Source: Roseomonas genomospecies 6
GTDB taxonomy: Bacteria > Pseudomonadota > Alphaproteobacteria > Azospirillales > Azospirillaceae
Reading direction: 5' to 3'
Assembly: GCF_008365375.1 (NCBI RefSeq)
Contig: NZ_QOKW01000022.1
Location: 45,375-109,374, forward strand
Length of the DNA: 64,000 nucleotides
Shown piece after piece: positions 57,526 to 64,000 of this stretch (positions are counted from its first letter, which is position 1; every line of letters starts with the position of its first letter). The translations under genes and the position numbers were made by a program. Below the pieces are notes generated by a model. The model was not told where the DNA came from. It did no database searches and saw only the letters and a list, made by a program, of their open reading frames with translations.

Positions 57526-58634
57526 GTGACCGAACGCATCACCATTGACTGGTTCGAGCGTTATGGCCGTCGGGTCGAGGAATATCGGCTGCCCAAGGGG
57601 GAGGCCGCCCGCGCGGATCTGGCCGAGCAGATCGGCCGCGACGGTCACCAGATCCTGGCCGCCGTCTACGCCGCGGACGCTCCGGTCGGCTTGCGCGCCC
57701 TGCCAGCGGTCCAGGCACTGCGCCGGACCTGGGTTCACCAATTCTACACCGAAGAGGATCAAGTCCGCTGGCGGACCGCAACCGAGTTGCCGCCGGCCGG
57801 CCGGCGGCATGATTCGCCCTATGACGTGGAGGCGCACTACGGCAACAAGCGCAGCGCCACCTGGGTCGGGTACAAGGTCCATTTCAGCGAAACCTGCGAC
57901 GCCCAAGCGCCCCACCTGATCACCCATGTCGAGACCACGCTGGCGCCGGTCAGCGACATCGACCGCACGGCGCCCATTCACGCGGCCTTGGCGGCACGCG
58001 GCTTAGCGCCTGCGGTGCACTTCCTCGATGCCGGCTATGTCGATGCGCCGTTGCTGATCGCCAGTCAAGCCGAGCACCGGATTGAGATCGTGGGGCCGGT
58101 CCAGCCCGATATCAGTTGGCAGAACAAGACCCACCAAGGTTACGATCTGGGCGCATTCACCATCGGCTGGGACGCCCAAACCGTGACCTGTCCGCAGGGC
58201 CAGACCGCCACATCCTGGTGCCGAAGACGGACCGCTGGGGCAATGCGATCATCCACGTCAAATTCCCCTTCCGGGTGTGCACCACGTGCCCGGCGCGGGC
58301 GCACTGCACCCAGGCCAAAGCCAGCCCACGGAACCTCACCTTCCGGCCGCGCGCCGAGCATGAAGCGCTTCAGGATGCTCGCCGCCAGCAGGAAACAGAG
58401 GGCTGGCGCCGTCGCTACGCGGCTCGGGCCGGGATTGAGGGAACGCTGGCCCAAGCCCTGCAACTCTTCGGCCTGCGCCGATGCCGGTATATCGGACTGG
58501 CGAAGACCTCCCTACAGCACGTCCTGACCGCCGCCACCCTCAACCTCGTCCGCTTGGAGGCATGGTGGACGGACCGGCCCCTGGCGAAAACCCGCGTCTC
58601 TCGTTTCGCGGTTCTTGGGCCATCCGTCGCGTAG
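57526..58634 (+). pseudogene. IS1182-family transposase remnant, 5'-truncated and frameshifted
   Basis: The frame opens abruptly with DWFERYGRRVEEYRLPKGEA, the middle of an IS1182 transposase. Roughly the first 230 residues are missing and a stop codon precedes it. Core parts are present: YDVEAHYGNKRSATWVGYKV; VHFLDAGYVDAPLLIASQ. Near 58200 the frame shifts (CPQGQTATSWCRR versus RHILVPKTDRWGNAIIHVKF). It resumes to a normal end with GIEGTLAQALQLFGLRRCRY. Not functional. Confidence 0.82.
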
Positions 58635-58662
58635 CCCCGGAATTCGCCAACAGTGTCCGCTG

Positions 58663-59205
58663 CTACTCAGATCCCTTGTCCCGATCAGGCGAAAGCGACT
58701 TCACCAACGCGAAGATCTGGTCCCGGACAGTTTCAGATTCGATTTCATTGTAGTGCCGGGCAAGATCAAGAATCCGGCGCGACAGCGGAAGACCATCGCT
58801 GGTTGTCAGCGGAGTCGCCACGGTGCCTTCCGGCATATCATCGAAGAAGAAGGATATCGGAACATCAAGCGCCTGGGACAGGCGGACGAGCATGGATGCA
58901 CCGACCCTGTTGGTCCCTTTCTCATATTTCTGGACCTGCTGGAAAGTCAGGCCAATAGCTGCCGCCAGCCTCTCCTGGCTCATGCCGAGCAGTGTGCGCC
59001 GCAGCCGGAGGCGCTTGCCGACGTGCCGGTCAACTTCCAAGTCCAGATCGGCACGCCTGCCCCGGCCCCGCCTCTGTGGCGGTTCCAGGCTATCCGTTTC
59101 GGCTGCGGCCGGTCTCTCCACCAACACGCCCCCAGGCTGGGCCGCCTTTCGACCGCGGGACGCGGCGCCCTTGATGTCCGAAGGCTTCCAGTTTGCGTGA
59201 GCCAT
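58663..59205 (-). CDS. Xre-family regulator, 180 aa
   Basis: A basic N-terminal extension of about 70 residues with RRGRGRRADLD. A clear Cro/C1 helix-turn-helix follows (RLRLRRTLLGMSQERLAAAI; LTFQQVQKYEKGTNRVGASM), with the LVRLSQALDVPISFFFDDMP segment. This is the common alphaproteobacterial SinR-like architecture. The C-terminal helix EIESETVRDQIFALVKSLSP may form dimers. Confidence 0.82.
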   Translation of the reverse strand: MAHANWKPSDIKGAASRGRKAAQPGGVLVERPAAAETDSLEPPQRRGRGRRADLDLEVDRHVGKRLRLRRTLLGMSQERLAAAIGLTFQQVQKYEKGTNRVGASMLVRLSQALDVPISFFFDDMPEGTVATPLTTSDGLPLSRRILDLARHYNEIESETVRDQIFALVKSLSPDRDKGSE

Positions 59206-59578
59206 GACTGCTTTTGAAATTCTATCAGAGACTACGATGTCTAGCAGACAACTCTTAAATTCTCCAGTCAAGGTGAAATCTGGAAATAGGTTGTATTTGA
59301 AATTTTCATACGGCAGGTGCGACGTAAATTACGCTATGCCAACGTAACATGGAGAACAATATGCTTTCCGAAGGCCTCCATTGCTTTCGCGGCTTCCTCG
59401 AACACACCACGACGAATCGGCTTCAGCACAGCCTCCCATCAATAACCCGCTGCCAGCGGCGGGTTATTGAAGTGCACATTTCGGCGAAAAGCGCCTGGGC
59501 GGAACGGTCATTCCTTCCATCCGTTTCGGCGATTTCTACCACCCGTAAAAGTGGTGGAGCCGGGATTCAAACCTGGAT
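59206..59578. other. Relic-rich intergenic region
   Basis: No intact gene. A 10-bp hairpin (AATAACCCGC / GCGGGTTATT, 59441-59468) is present. A short minus-strand frame (EAVLKPIRRGVFEEAAKAME) looks like the end of a lost dehydrogenase-like gene, which is very tentative. Confidence 0.3.
59538..59574 (-). other. tRNA 3'-end-like sequence
   Basis: On the minus strand CCAGGTTTGAATCCCGG is followed by CTCCACCA. It resembles a T-arm plus acceptor end with CCA. The rest of a tRNA is not seen. It may be an attachment-site remnant next to copy C of the TIR element. Confidence 0.3.
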
Positions 59579-59669
59579 TGTGGATCGGCGCGCGATTCCG
59601 GCCAGGTGAAATATGGCAAATCAACGGAATGGCGCGCCGATCGGTGTCCAACATGGACACCGTTCCACA
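59579..59669 (+). mobile_element. 91-bp TIR element, copy C
   Basis: TGTGGATCGGCG at the left, CACCGTTCCACA at the right. The interior matches copies A and B with more substitutions. Same orientation as the other two. Confidence 0.65.
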
Positions 59670-59797
59670 TGCGGCACCGCGGGAAATCCAGCTGACGAAG
59701 AACGGTGCCCCGACCTACCCCACCAGATCCATCCGTGCAACAACGCAACCCCAGCTGTTATCGTGACAGTGCTGCTGGGAGCGGCTTGACAACATCG

Positions 59798-61036
59798 TTA
59801 GCGGCCGTAGAACGCAGCCGGCAAAATGGCCGCCGTGTCCGCAGCACGGGTCGTGCTGGGTGCCTCGTCGTTGGAATGGATGGCTTTCAGGACCCCGTGG
59901 GGGTCAAACCACAGCGTGACCGAGCTGGCCACGCCAATGTTGGCGATCAGAACACGGTTCCTGGAGAAGCGGTAGGTCAGTTCGCGGGTGTCATCGGGCC
60001 AGTGGTGATCCAGACGGGCTGGACCGAGAGTGCGGAGTGTGTTCGCGAGGGTGGACCGACCGATGGTCAATACGACCGTATTGTCGATTTGCGCAGCGAA
60101 GGGGGCGGCATTCTGAAAAACCAATTGTGGCTGAACCCTGGCAATCGGCTTTCGGGCGGGGAGGTGGATTTTTTGCACATAGGACGCTTTGTCGCCGGTG
60201 CGGTTCGCCGGAGGCGCCTGCGGAGCGGCGTTGGGAAACGTGGATGGTAGACAGAACCGCTCCTCGAACATCGATCGTGAAACGGTTCCGCCTTGGCACG
60301 CACGCCAGCACATCGCATTGAAGCCGCTGATGCGGCTCGGGGCAAGTTCGCTCAGGCGGCGGTATTCCCGGGCGCTGGCGTCCTTCCAACGATCCATGTC
60401 TTTGATGCACAGGCCCGTGTTGGCGCAGGCGGACGAGAGCAGTTTATAGGCTTTGGTGCAGTCCGCGCGTGACAGGTTGGCTTTCGCCTGGGAGGACAGG
60501 GGAACAGGATTTGTCCGCCGAGGATCTTCCTGAGGAACCGGACCCGCCTTCGGGCCAGGCTCTGTCTGCGCTACTGTGAGCACGGTCGGCACGGGCGGCG
60601 GCGCGGCGTGCGAGGACTGTCCGCCGGGGGTGACGGGAACGGGCTCCGGTGGCTCCGTTTGAGGCGGGTTGGGCCGTTCCGCCAGCGTTGCCTCCGTCAA
60701 GGTGGAGGAGCGCTGATGGTCGCGGAAATAAGGAAATGCCGTGTAGAGGCTAAACGCCGCGGTCACCCCAAGCGCTGCAAGCGCATACCGATTGTGGAGC
60801 GTCCGAGGGAAGACGATGCTCCGGCGAGTGGCCGTGTCCTCATGAGTGGCATCAGGGTTTGTCGCTGTGTCATCGATCTGGCGCGGGTCGTCTTCGTGCG
60901 GGCTGGCACCGTTTTGCCGCGATGCATCCTCCTGGGGTAAGCTGTCGCCGCCGGGTGCGCCTTTCTGGCCCGCCTTGTTGTTGCGGCGGCGCGTTTTGCC
61001 GGGTTGAGAGGCTTCGTCTTCCATGTTCGACGGCAT
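59798..61036 (-). CDS. Single-pass envelope protein, 412 aa
   Basis: A charged, disordered cytoplasmic part of about 80 residues, one transmembrane helix (YALAALGVTAAFSLYTAFPY), a Pro/Thr-rich linker, and a periplasmic domain with four or more cysteines (RADCTKAYKLLSSACANTGL; MCWRACQGG; EERFCLPS). A beta-rich end follows (LTYRFSRNRVLIANIGVASS). No family is recognised. It leads the minus-strand stretch after the lipoprotein. Confidence 0.6.
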   Translation of the reverse strand: MPSNMEDEASQPGKTRRRNNKAGQKGAPGGDSLPQEDASRQNGASPHEDDPRQIDDTATNPDATHEDTATRRSIVFPRTLHNRYALAALGVTAAFSLYTAFPYFRDHQRSSTLTEATLAERPNPPQTEPPEPVPVTPGGQSSHAAPPPVPTVLTVAQTEPGPKAGPVPQEDPRRTNPVPLSSQAKANLSRADCTKAYKLLSSACANTGLCIKDMDRWKDASAREYRRLSELAPSRISGFNAMCWRACQGGTVSRSMFEERFCLPSTFPNAAPQAPPANRTGDKASYVQKIHLPARKPIARVQPQLVFQNAAPFAAQIDNTVVLTIGRSTLANTLRTLGPARLDHHWPDDTRELTYRFSRNRVLIANIGVASSVTLWFDPHGVLKAIHSNDEAPSTTRAADTAAILPAAFYGR

Positions 61037-61051
61037 CGCTCGACAACCTGA

Positions 61052-61537
61052 TTATGACGACTGACGAGCAGGGTTGAGCGCCACCGGCTGTATTCTGCCA
61101 TTTGCATCAACCAGGCGCGGGAGCACCGTCACCTTGTGGACAGGCAGATCAGTGAAGCTTGAATAGTAGCGGTTGGTGCGGAACGCCATGCGCTCCACTT
61201 GGTTCTTGTGGCTGAAGAAAAAATGAATGGTGTCCACCAGTTCCACGCGCGTTGAGCCGTCCGGCAAACGGCTCTCCGCTTTCACGGCCCGGAACGGAAA
61301 CGTGTAAACCGCCTCGGTCAAATTGCTGTAGCGGTCAAAGCGCGGACCGGTCTGGGGATGGCCGAGCATGGCAAGGACATCGCTTTTGTTGGCGCCGAGC
61401 GGAAAGACGTACGACGGCTCGATGACGCCGCGCACCGGCTCTGGCGTTGCACAAGCGGCGGTGAGGAGCGTGGCTGCCAACACCGCCGTGGCGCATGACC
61501 TGTGCCAATGAGAACGAAGGACAGCAATCTCAATCAT
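61052..61537 (-). CDS. Lipoprotein with BamE/SmpA-like motif, 161 aa
   Basis: A lipoprotein signal with lipobox LTAAC. The mature part has VFPLGANKSDVLAMLGHPQT and AVYTFPFRAVKAESRL, the G-x-x-K-x-x-V-x-x-x-LG-x-P signature of BamE/SmpA-type folds. Outer-membrane anchoring is likely. Its partner may be the upstream single-pass protein. Role unknown. Confidence 0.65.
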   Translation of the reverse strand: MIEIAVLRSHWHRSCATAVLAATLLTAACATPEPVRGVIEPSYVFPLGANKSDVLAMLGHPQTGPRFDRYSNLTEAVYTFPFRAVKAESRLPDGSTRVELVDTIHFFFSHKNQVERMAFRTNRYYSSFTDLPVHKVTVLPRLVDANGRIQPVALNPARQSS

Positions 61538-61558
61538 GCGAATCGACCAACGCCCCAG

Positions 61559-61921
61559 TTACGAAACCGGAAGACCCACCATGGTCCCCGCCGGAAGCCA
61601 TGCCCGTGGGCTGAGGTGCGGGTTGAGGCGGACCAGGTCCGCCAAAGACACGCGCACGCGGCGCGCGACGTCCTGCAAACGCCCACCCTGTTTCACCTGG
61701 TAAAAGCTCCGCACGCCGGGAGCAGTCCCCGGTGCATAGATGACGGGAGCGGCCACCGTCGCGGTCGGAGCCGCGGCTATCGTGGGCGCAACCGGAGCAA
61801 CGACCACCGCCGCCGGCGGTGTGGTCATCGGAGAGGAATACAGCACCACCTGCGCCTGTGCGGCCTCAGCCGCACAGGCCGCGAGCAGCGCCGCGGCGAT
61901 AACTGTAGCCGATCGGATCAT
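61559..61921 (-). CDS. Exported LysM protein with Ala/Val/Pro linker, 120 aa
   Basis: A signal peptide (AALLAACAAEAAQA). A low-complexity Val/Ala/Pro linker (AAVVVAPVAPTIAAAPTATV) leads to a C-terminal LysM-type module (SFYQVKQGGRLQDVARRVRV; LADLVRLNPHL; WLPAGTMVGLP). It should bind peptidoglycan. Its linker has the same style as the repeat proteins that follow, suggesting shared evolution. Confidence 0.7.
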   Translation of the reverse strand: MIRSATVIAAALLAACAAEAAQAQVVLYSSPMTTPPAAVVVAPVAPTIAAAPTATVAAPVIYAPGTAPGVRSFYQVKQGGRLQDVARRVRVSLADLVRLNPHLSPRAWLPAGTMVGLPVS

Positions 61922-61939
61922 GCTGCTCCCCTGATCGGA

Positions 61940-62227
61940 TTAACGGACGTGATAGACCGGAGCCGTGTAGGTCGGCACCACATAAGTCGGCATGGACACC
62001 ACAGGCGTGGCCAGCACAGGGGCGGCCACTACGGGGGTCGCAAAGACCGGTGCGGCCACCACGGGGGCCGCCACAACCGGCGTAGCAACGACCGAAGTCG
62101 TGACGACCGGCGCCGCGACCACGGGGGTGGCGACAACGGGAGTCGCGTAATAGACGACCTGGGCCTGCGCGGCACTGGCCATCAGACTCAGGACGGCGGC
62201 GACAGCCGGAACGAGCGCTTTAGCCAT
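61940..62227 (-). CDS. Exported A-x-P-V-V pentapeptide-repeat protein, 95 aa
   Basis: After a signal peptide (MASAAQA) the whole mature chain is a pentapeptide repeat of the type A-(T/A/S)-P-V-(V/F/L), about 12 copies, ending PTYTAPVYHVR. It has no charged residues, so it should be extended, polyproline- or beta-like. It is adjacent to a paralogue with a lipobox. Probably a structural envelope or surface protein. Confidence 0.6.
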   Translation of the reverse strand: MAKALVPAVAAVLSLMASAAQAQVVYYATPVVATPVVAAPVVTTSVVATPVVAAPVVAAPVFATPVVAAPVLATPVVSMPTYVVPTYTAPVYHVR

Positions 62228-62260
62228 GGCTTACTCTCCTCTGTTCAGGGCTGGTCAGCA

Positions 62261-62590
62261 TCAGCGGACGTAGTAAACCGGCGAGGCAGCGACCGGGGCC
62301 GCAACAACAGGGCTCGCCATGACCGGGCTGGCGACAACCGGAGTCGCCATGACCGGGCTGGCGACAACCGGAGTCGCCATGACGGGAGCCGCAACAACAG
62401 GGGCCGCCATGACCGGAGCCGCAACGACCGGGGACGCCATGACCGGGGTCGCAACGACAGGGGTCGCCATGACCGGGCTGGCGACAACCGGAGTAGCAAC
62501 CGCCGGCATGCTGGTCACGACTGTGCCAGAGGTGGTGCATCCACTGAGAGCCGCAGCAAGGGCGAAAGCGGTGACGATCGCTAGGCGCAT
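62261..62590 (-). CDS. Lipoprotein with A-x-P-V-(V/M) pentapeptide repeats, 109 aa
   Basis: Lipobox LSGC after MRLAIVTAFALAAALSG. The mature chain is about 16 copies of A-(T/S/A)-P-V-(V/M), with alternating PVV and PVM, and ends SPVYYVR like the neighbour's PVYHVR. The DNA shows tandem 15-30-bp units, so copy number may vary between strains. A lipid-anchored version of the neighbouring exported repeat protein. Confidence 0.6.
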   Translation of the reverse strand: MRLAIVTAFALAAALSGCTTSGTVVTSMPAVATPVVASPVMATPVVATPVMASPVVAAPVMAAPVVAAPVMATPVVASPVMATPVVASPVMASPVVAAPVAASPVYYVR

Positions 62591-63011
62591 TTCCAATCCT
62601 CTTTAGGTTGTTTTTTTGGTTACCCCTTCTAGGCAACCATTTTGTAGGGTCATCATCCCATGGAGTTGGCTTACGCGCAAAAGGAATCAACAATTCAATT
62701 TTTATTAACCATCAACAAGCGCGTTAGCAATCTCGGGGGAAGGATAGTTATCTCGGCAGATCAGAAGGCTTACTCATCCAGGTTTTGCGCTCCTGACTTG
62801 AAGAAACCCGTCGCCTGTCTAATTCCGGAACGCTGGGCAAAAATTTCCACAAACCCCAGCAGAAGTTGCCGACAAGACGTGTTGCGGTGCGTTGATGGAA
62901 GAGGTGGCGCGCTTGTTTTTGCCCTTGCTTCGCTTGGGATTCCCGGCGCGGCCGGTCGGCTGTGGCAACTGGCATCGTTTTTGTTTGCCTGCTCCCAAGG
63001 AGGTGCCCGCT
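62591..63011. other. Promoter region of the protease and lipoprotein
   Basis: No gene is supported. The AT-rich part at 62690-62740 probably holds divergent promoters. A GGAGGTG ribosome site for the protease is at 62999-63005. Confidence 0.3.
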
Positions 63012-64000
63012 ATGCAAAGACTTGCTCTGCTTGCGATGGCCATCGCACTCTCGCTCCCCTCTTGGGAAGCCGCGGCGACGAGTTGTGGTCCAATTGATCT
63101 GAAGGAGTTGGAATCACGCGTTCGAGGTTCACTCGCTGTTGAAATCGCGATCCAGACTCCAGTCGGACGACCCGCCCATGGCACCGGCATCATCTGGAAT
63201 GAGCGCGGCCACATCGTGACCAACGATCATGTGGCATCCGCTGGCGACCAGCATGTCGTCAGACTCCCCAACGGAGAGCAGCGTTCGGCGCGTGTGGTGG
63301 CCCGTGCGCCGAACCACGACCTCGCCTTGTTGCTGGTCGATGGCTCGCTTCCGCCGCCTGCGCCGCGCAAGACGGCGGCGGCCTTGCGCTCTGGCGAGGC
63401 GGTCCTAGCCATCGGCAACCCTTTCGGGCGCGGCCTGTCCATAGCCAGTGGAAATGTCTCCGGCTTCGACCGCGATGTTATCACCGCTCCGGAGCGGCGG
63501 CTGACCGGGATGATCGAAACGACGACTCCCTTGAGTCCAGGGAACTCTGGAGGCCCTTTGCTCACTTGCCGCGGGGAAGTGGTCGGCATCAACACTGCGG
63601 CCATAGAGCCGGGCCCAAACGGTGCGCGTCTGGGCTTCGCCATTCCCATTGATCAAGCCGTCCCGGTGGTTGATCGTATGCTGCAGGTGAGCAGCAGCCT
63701 CGTAGCCGCGGCGCCGAGTGACACGCACACGGAACGGCCTGGCCTGGGTCTTTACGTCGTTCCAAGCGGAGCGCGAGCCTTGTTGATCCAGAGTGTCGTT
63801 CCTGGCTCTCCGGCAGCCCGTGCGGGAGCCATGCCCGGAGACGCGATCATTGGGGCGAACGGGCGCGTCGTGTCATCTCCGGCGGACCTGCAGTCGCTCG
63901 TTCAAAAAGCCGGCAACGGAACGGTCGCGATCCTGCGCATCGTCAGATCGGGGGCACAACTGGACATGGCAGTGCAGATCAGTTCCATTGTGTTCGCCTC
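63012..64000 (+). CDS. DegP/HtrA-type periplasmic serine protease, partial at 3' end
   Basis: Signal peptide (LLAMAIALSLPSWEAAATS), then a trypsin-like domain with the full triad: His73 in VTNDHVAS, Asp103 in NHDLALL and Ser179 in GNSGGPL. A PDZ domain follows (LLIQSVVPGSPAARAGAMPG; DAIIGANGRVV). The chain runs past the window end, so a second PDZ or a tail cannot be excluded. Such proteases clear or fold damaged envelope proteins. The position next to many envelope genes fits. Confidence 0.88.
   Translation, partial: MQRLALLAMAIALSLPSWEAAATSCGPIDLKELESRVRGSLAVEIAIQTPVGRPAHGTGIIWNERGHIVTNDHVASAGDQHVVRLPNGEQRSARVVARAPNHDLALLLVDGSLPPPAPRKTAAALRSGEAVLAIGNPFGRGLSIASGNVSGFDRDVITAPERRLTGMIETTTPLSPGNSGGPLLTCRGEVVGINTAAIEPGPNGARLGFAIPIDQAVPVVDRMLQVSSSLVAAAPSDTHTERPGLGLYVVPSGARALLIQSVVPGSPAARAGAMPGDAIIGANGRVVSSPADLQSLVQKAGNGTVAILRIVRSGAQLDMAVQISSIVFA

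Noticed and set aside
57526..58634. Active IS1182 element
   Set aside because: The 5' part is missing and the frame breaks near 58200.
61502..62584. His/Arg/Gly-rich plus-strand frame
   Set aside because: It is the complement of the Pro-Val repeats. Low complexity explains the lack of stops.

Overview
The window is about 64% GC with the short, tightly packed genes of an alphaproteobacterial replicon. An RPA-type RepA beside an iteron array, an actin-type ParM with a ParR-like partner, a VirD4/TraG-type coupling ATPase and insertion-sequence debris mark it as part of a large plasmid or chromid. Gene style and the SHP/diheme cytochrome cluster fit an Azospirillum-like member of the Rhodospirillales. 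The host assignment is inference, since no rRNA or core gene is present.

Layout. 0.1-3.3 kb: small hypotheticals, an Xre-type regulator, a DUF433/DUF5615 toxin-antitoxin-like pair and two paralogous small MFAV proteins. 3.4-8.5 kb: helical hypotheticals, parM/parR, and a candidate short RNA. 8.5-11 kb: a YdjM-like membrane protein with an apparent 4-bp-repeat frameshift and its 466-aa partner. 10.5-27.8 kb: a mostly plus-strand envelope and transfer block. It holds a ParA-like ATPase with an altered P-loop, a VirD4-like coupling protein, a degenerate/intact pair of Clp-like AAA+ proteins, a single-pass periplasmic protein, an SH3 lipoprotein, a 671-aa exported protein and small membrane proteins, but no recognisable VirB4, B6, B8, B9, B10 or B11. 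27.8-30.3 kb: oriV-like region with five iterons, repA and a helix-turn-helix protein. 30.3-45.6 kb: a long minus-strand run of hypothetical genes with many ATGA/GTGA start-stop overlaps, including an SNF2 helicase, two paralogous DEDDh exonucleases, an Xre/MbcA-type protein and a 656-aa protein with basic GRPR tails. 45.6-46.8 kb: a complete IS630-family element. 47-52.6 kb: a serine recombinase, a hipA/hipB pair in reversed order, a group II intron domain V relic, a TonB-receptor-like fragment, and two copies of a 91-bp element with terminal inverted repeats. 52.6-56.3 kb: a heme and electron-transfer cluster (split cytochrome b561, diheme cytochrome c, flavin reductase, an SHP-like protein lacking one heme cysteine, cytochrome b561). 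56.6-59.7 kb: a membrane protein, an IS1182 relic, an Xre regulator and the third 91-bp element. 59.8-64 kb: envelope proteins, two with extreme A-x-P-V-V pentapeptide repeats, and a DegP-like protease running off the end.

Two shared intergenic signals tie the first 47 kb together. One is GTGCGCAnnTGA-like, nearly always 23-41 bp (66 bp in one case) upstream of start codons on both strands. The other is a CCGGGACSGTCCCGG palindrome, usually about 66-81 bp upstream. Neither was noticed with the same placement in the 47-64 kb part. This suggests a plasmid backbone with its own regulatory network, followed by accessory cargo built up by insertion elements. The strongest candidates for something undescribed are the AAA+/VirD4/exported-protein block, the minus-strand helicase/exonuclease operon and the pentapeptide-repeat envelope proteins.
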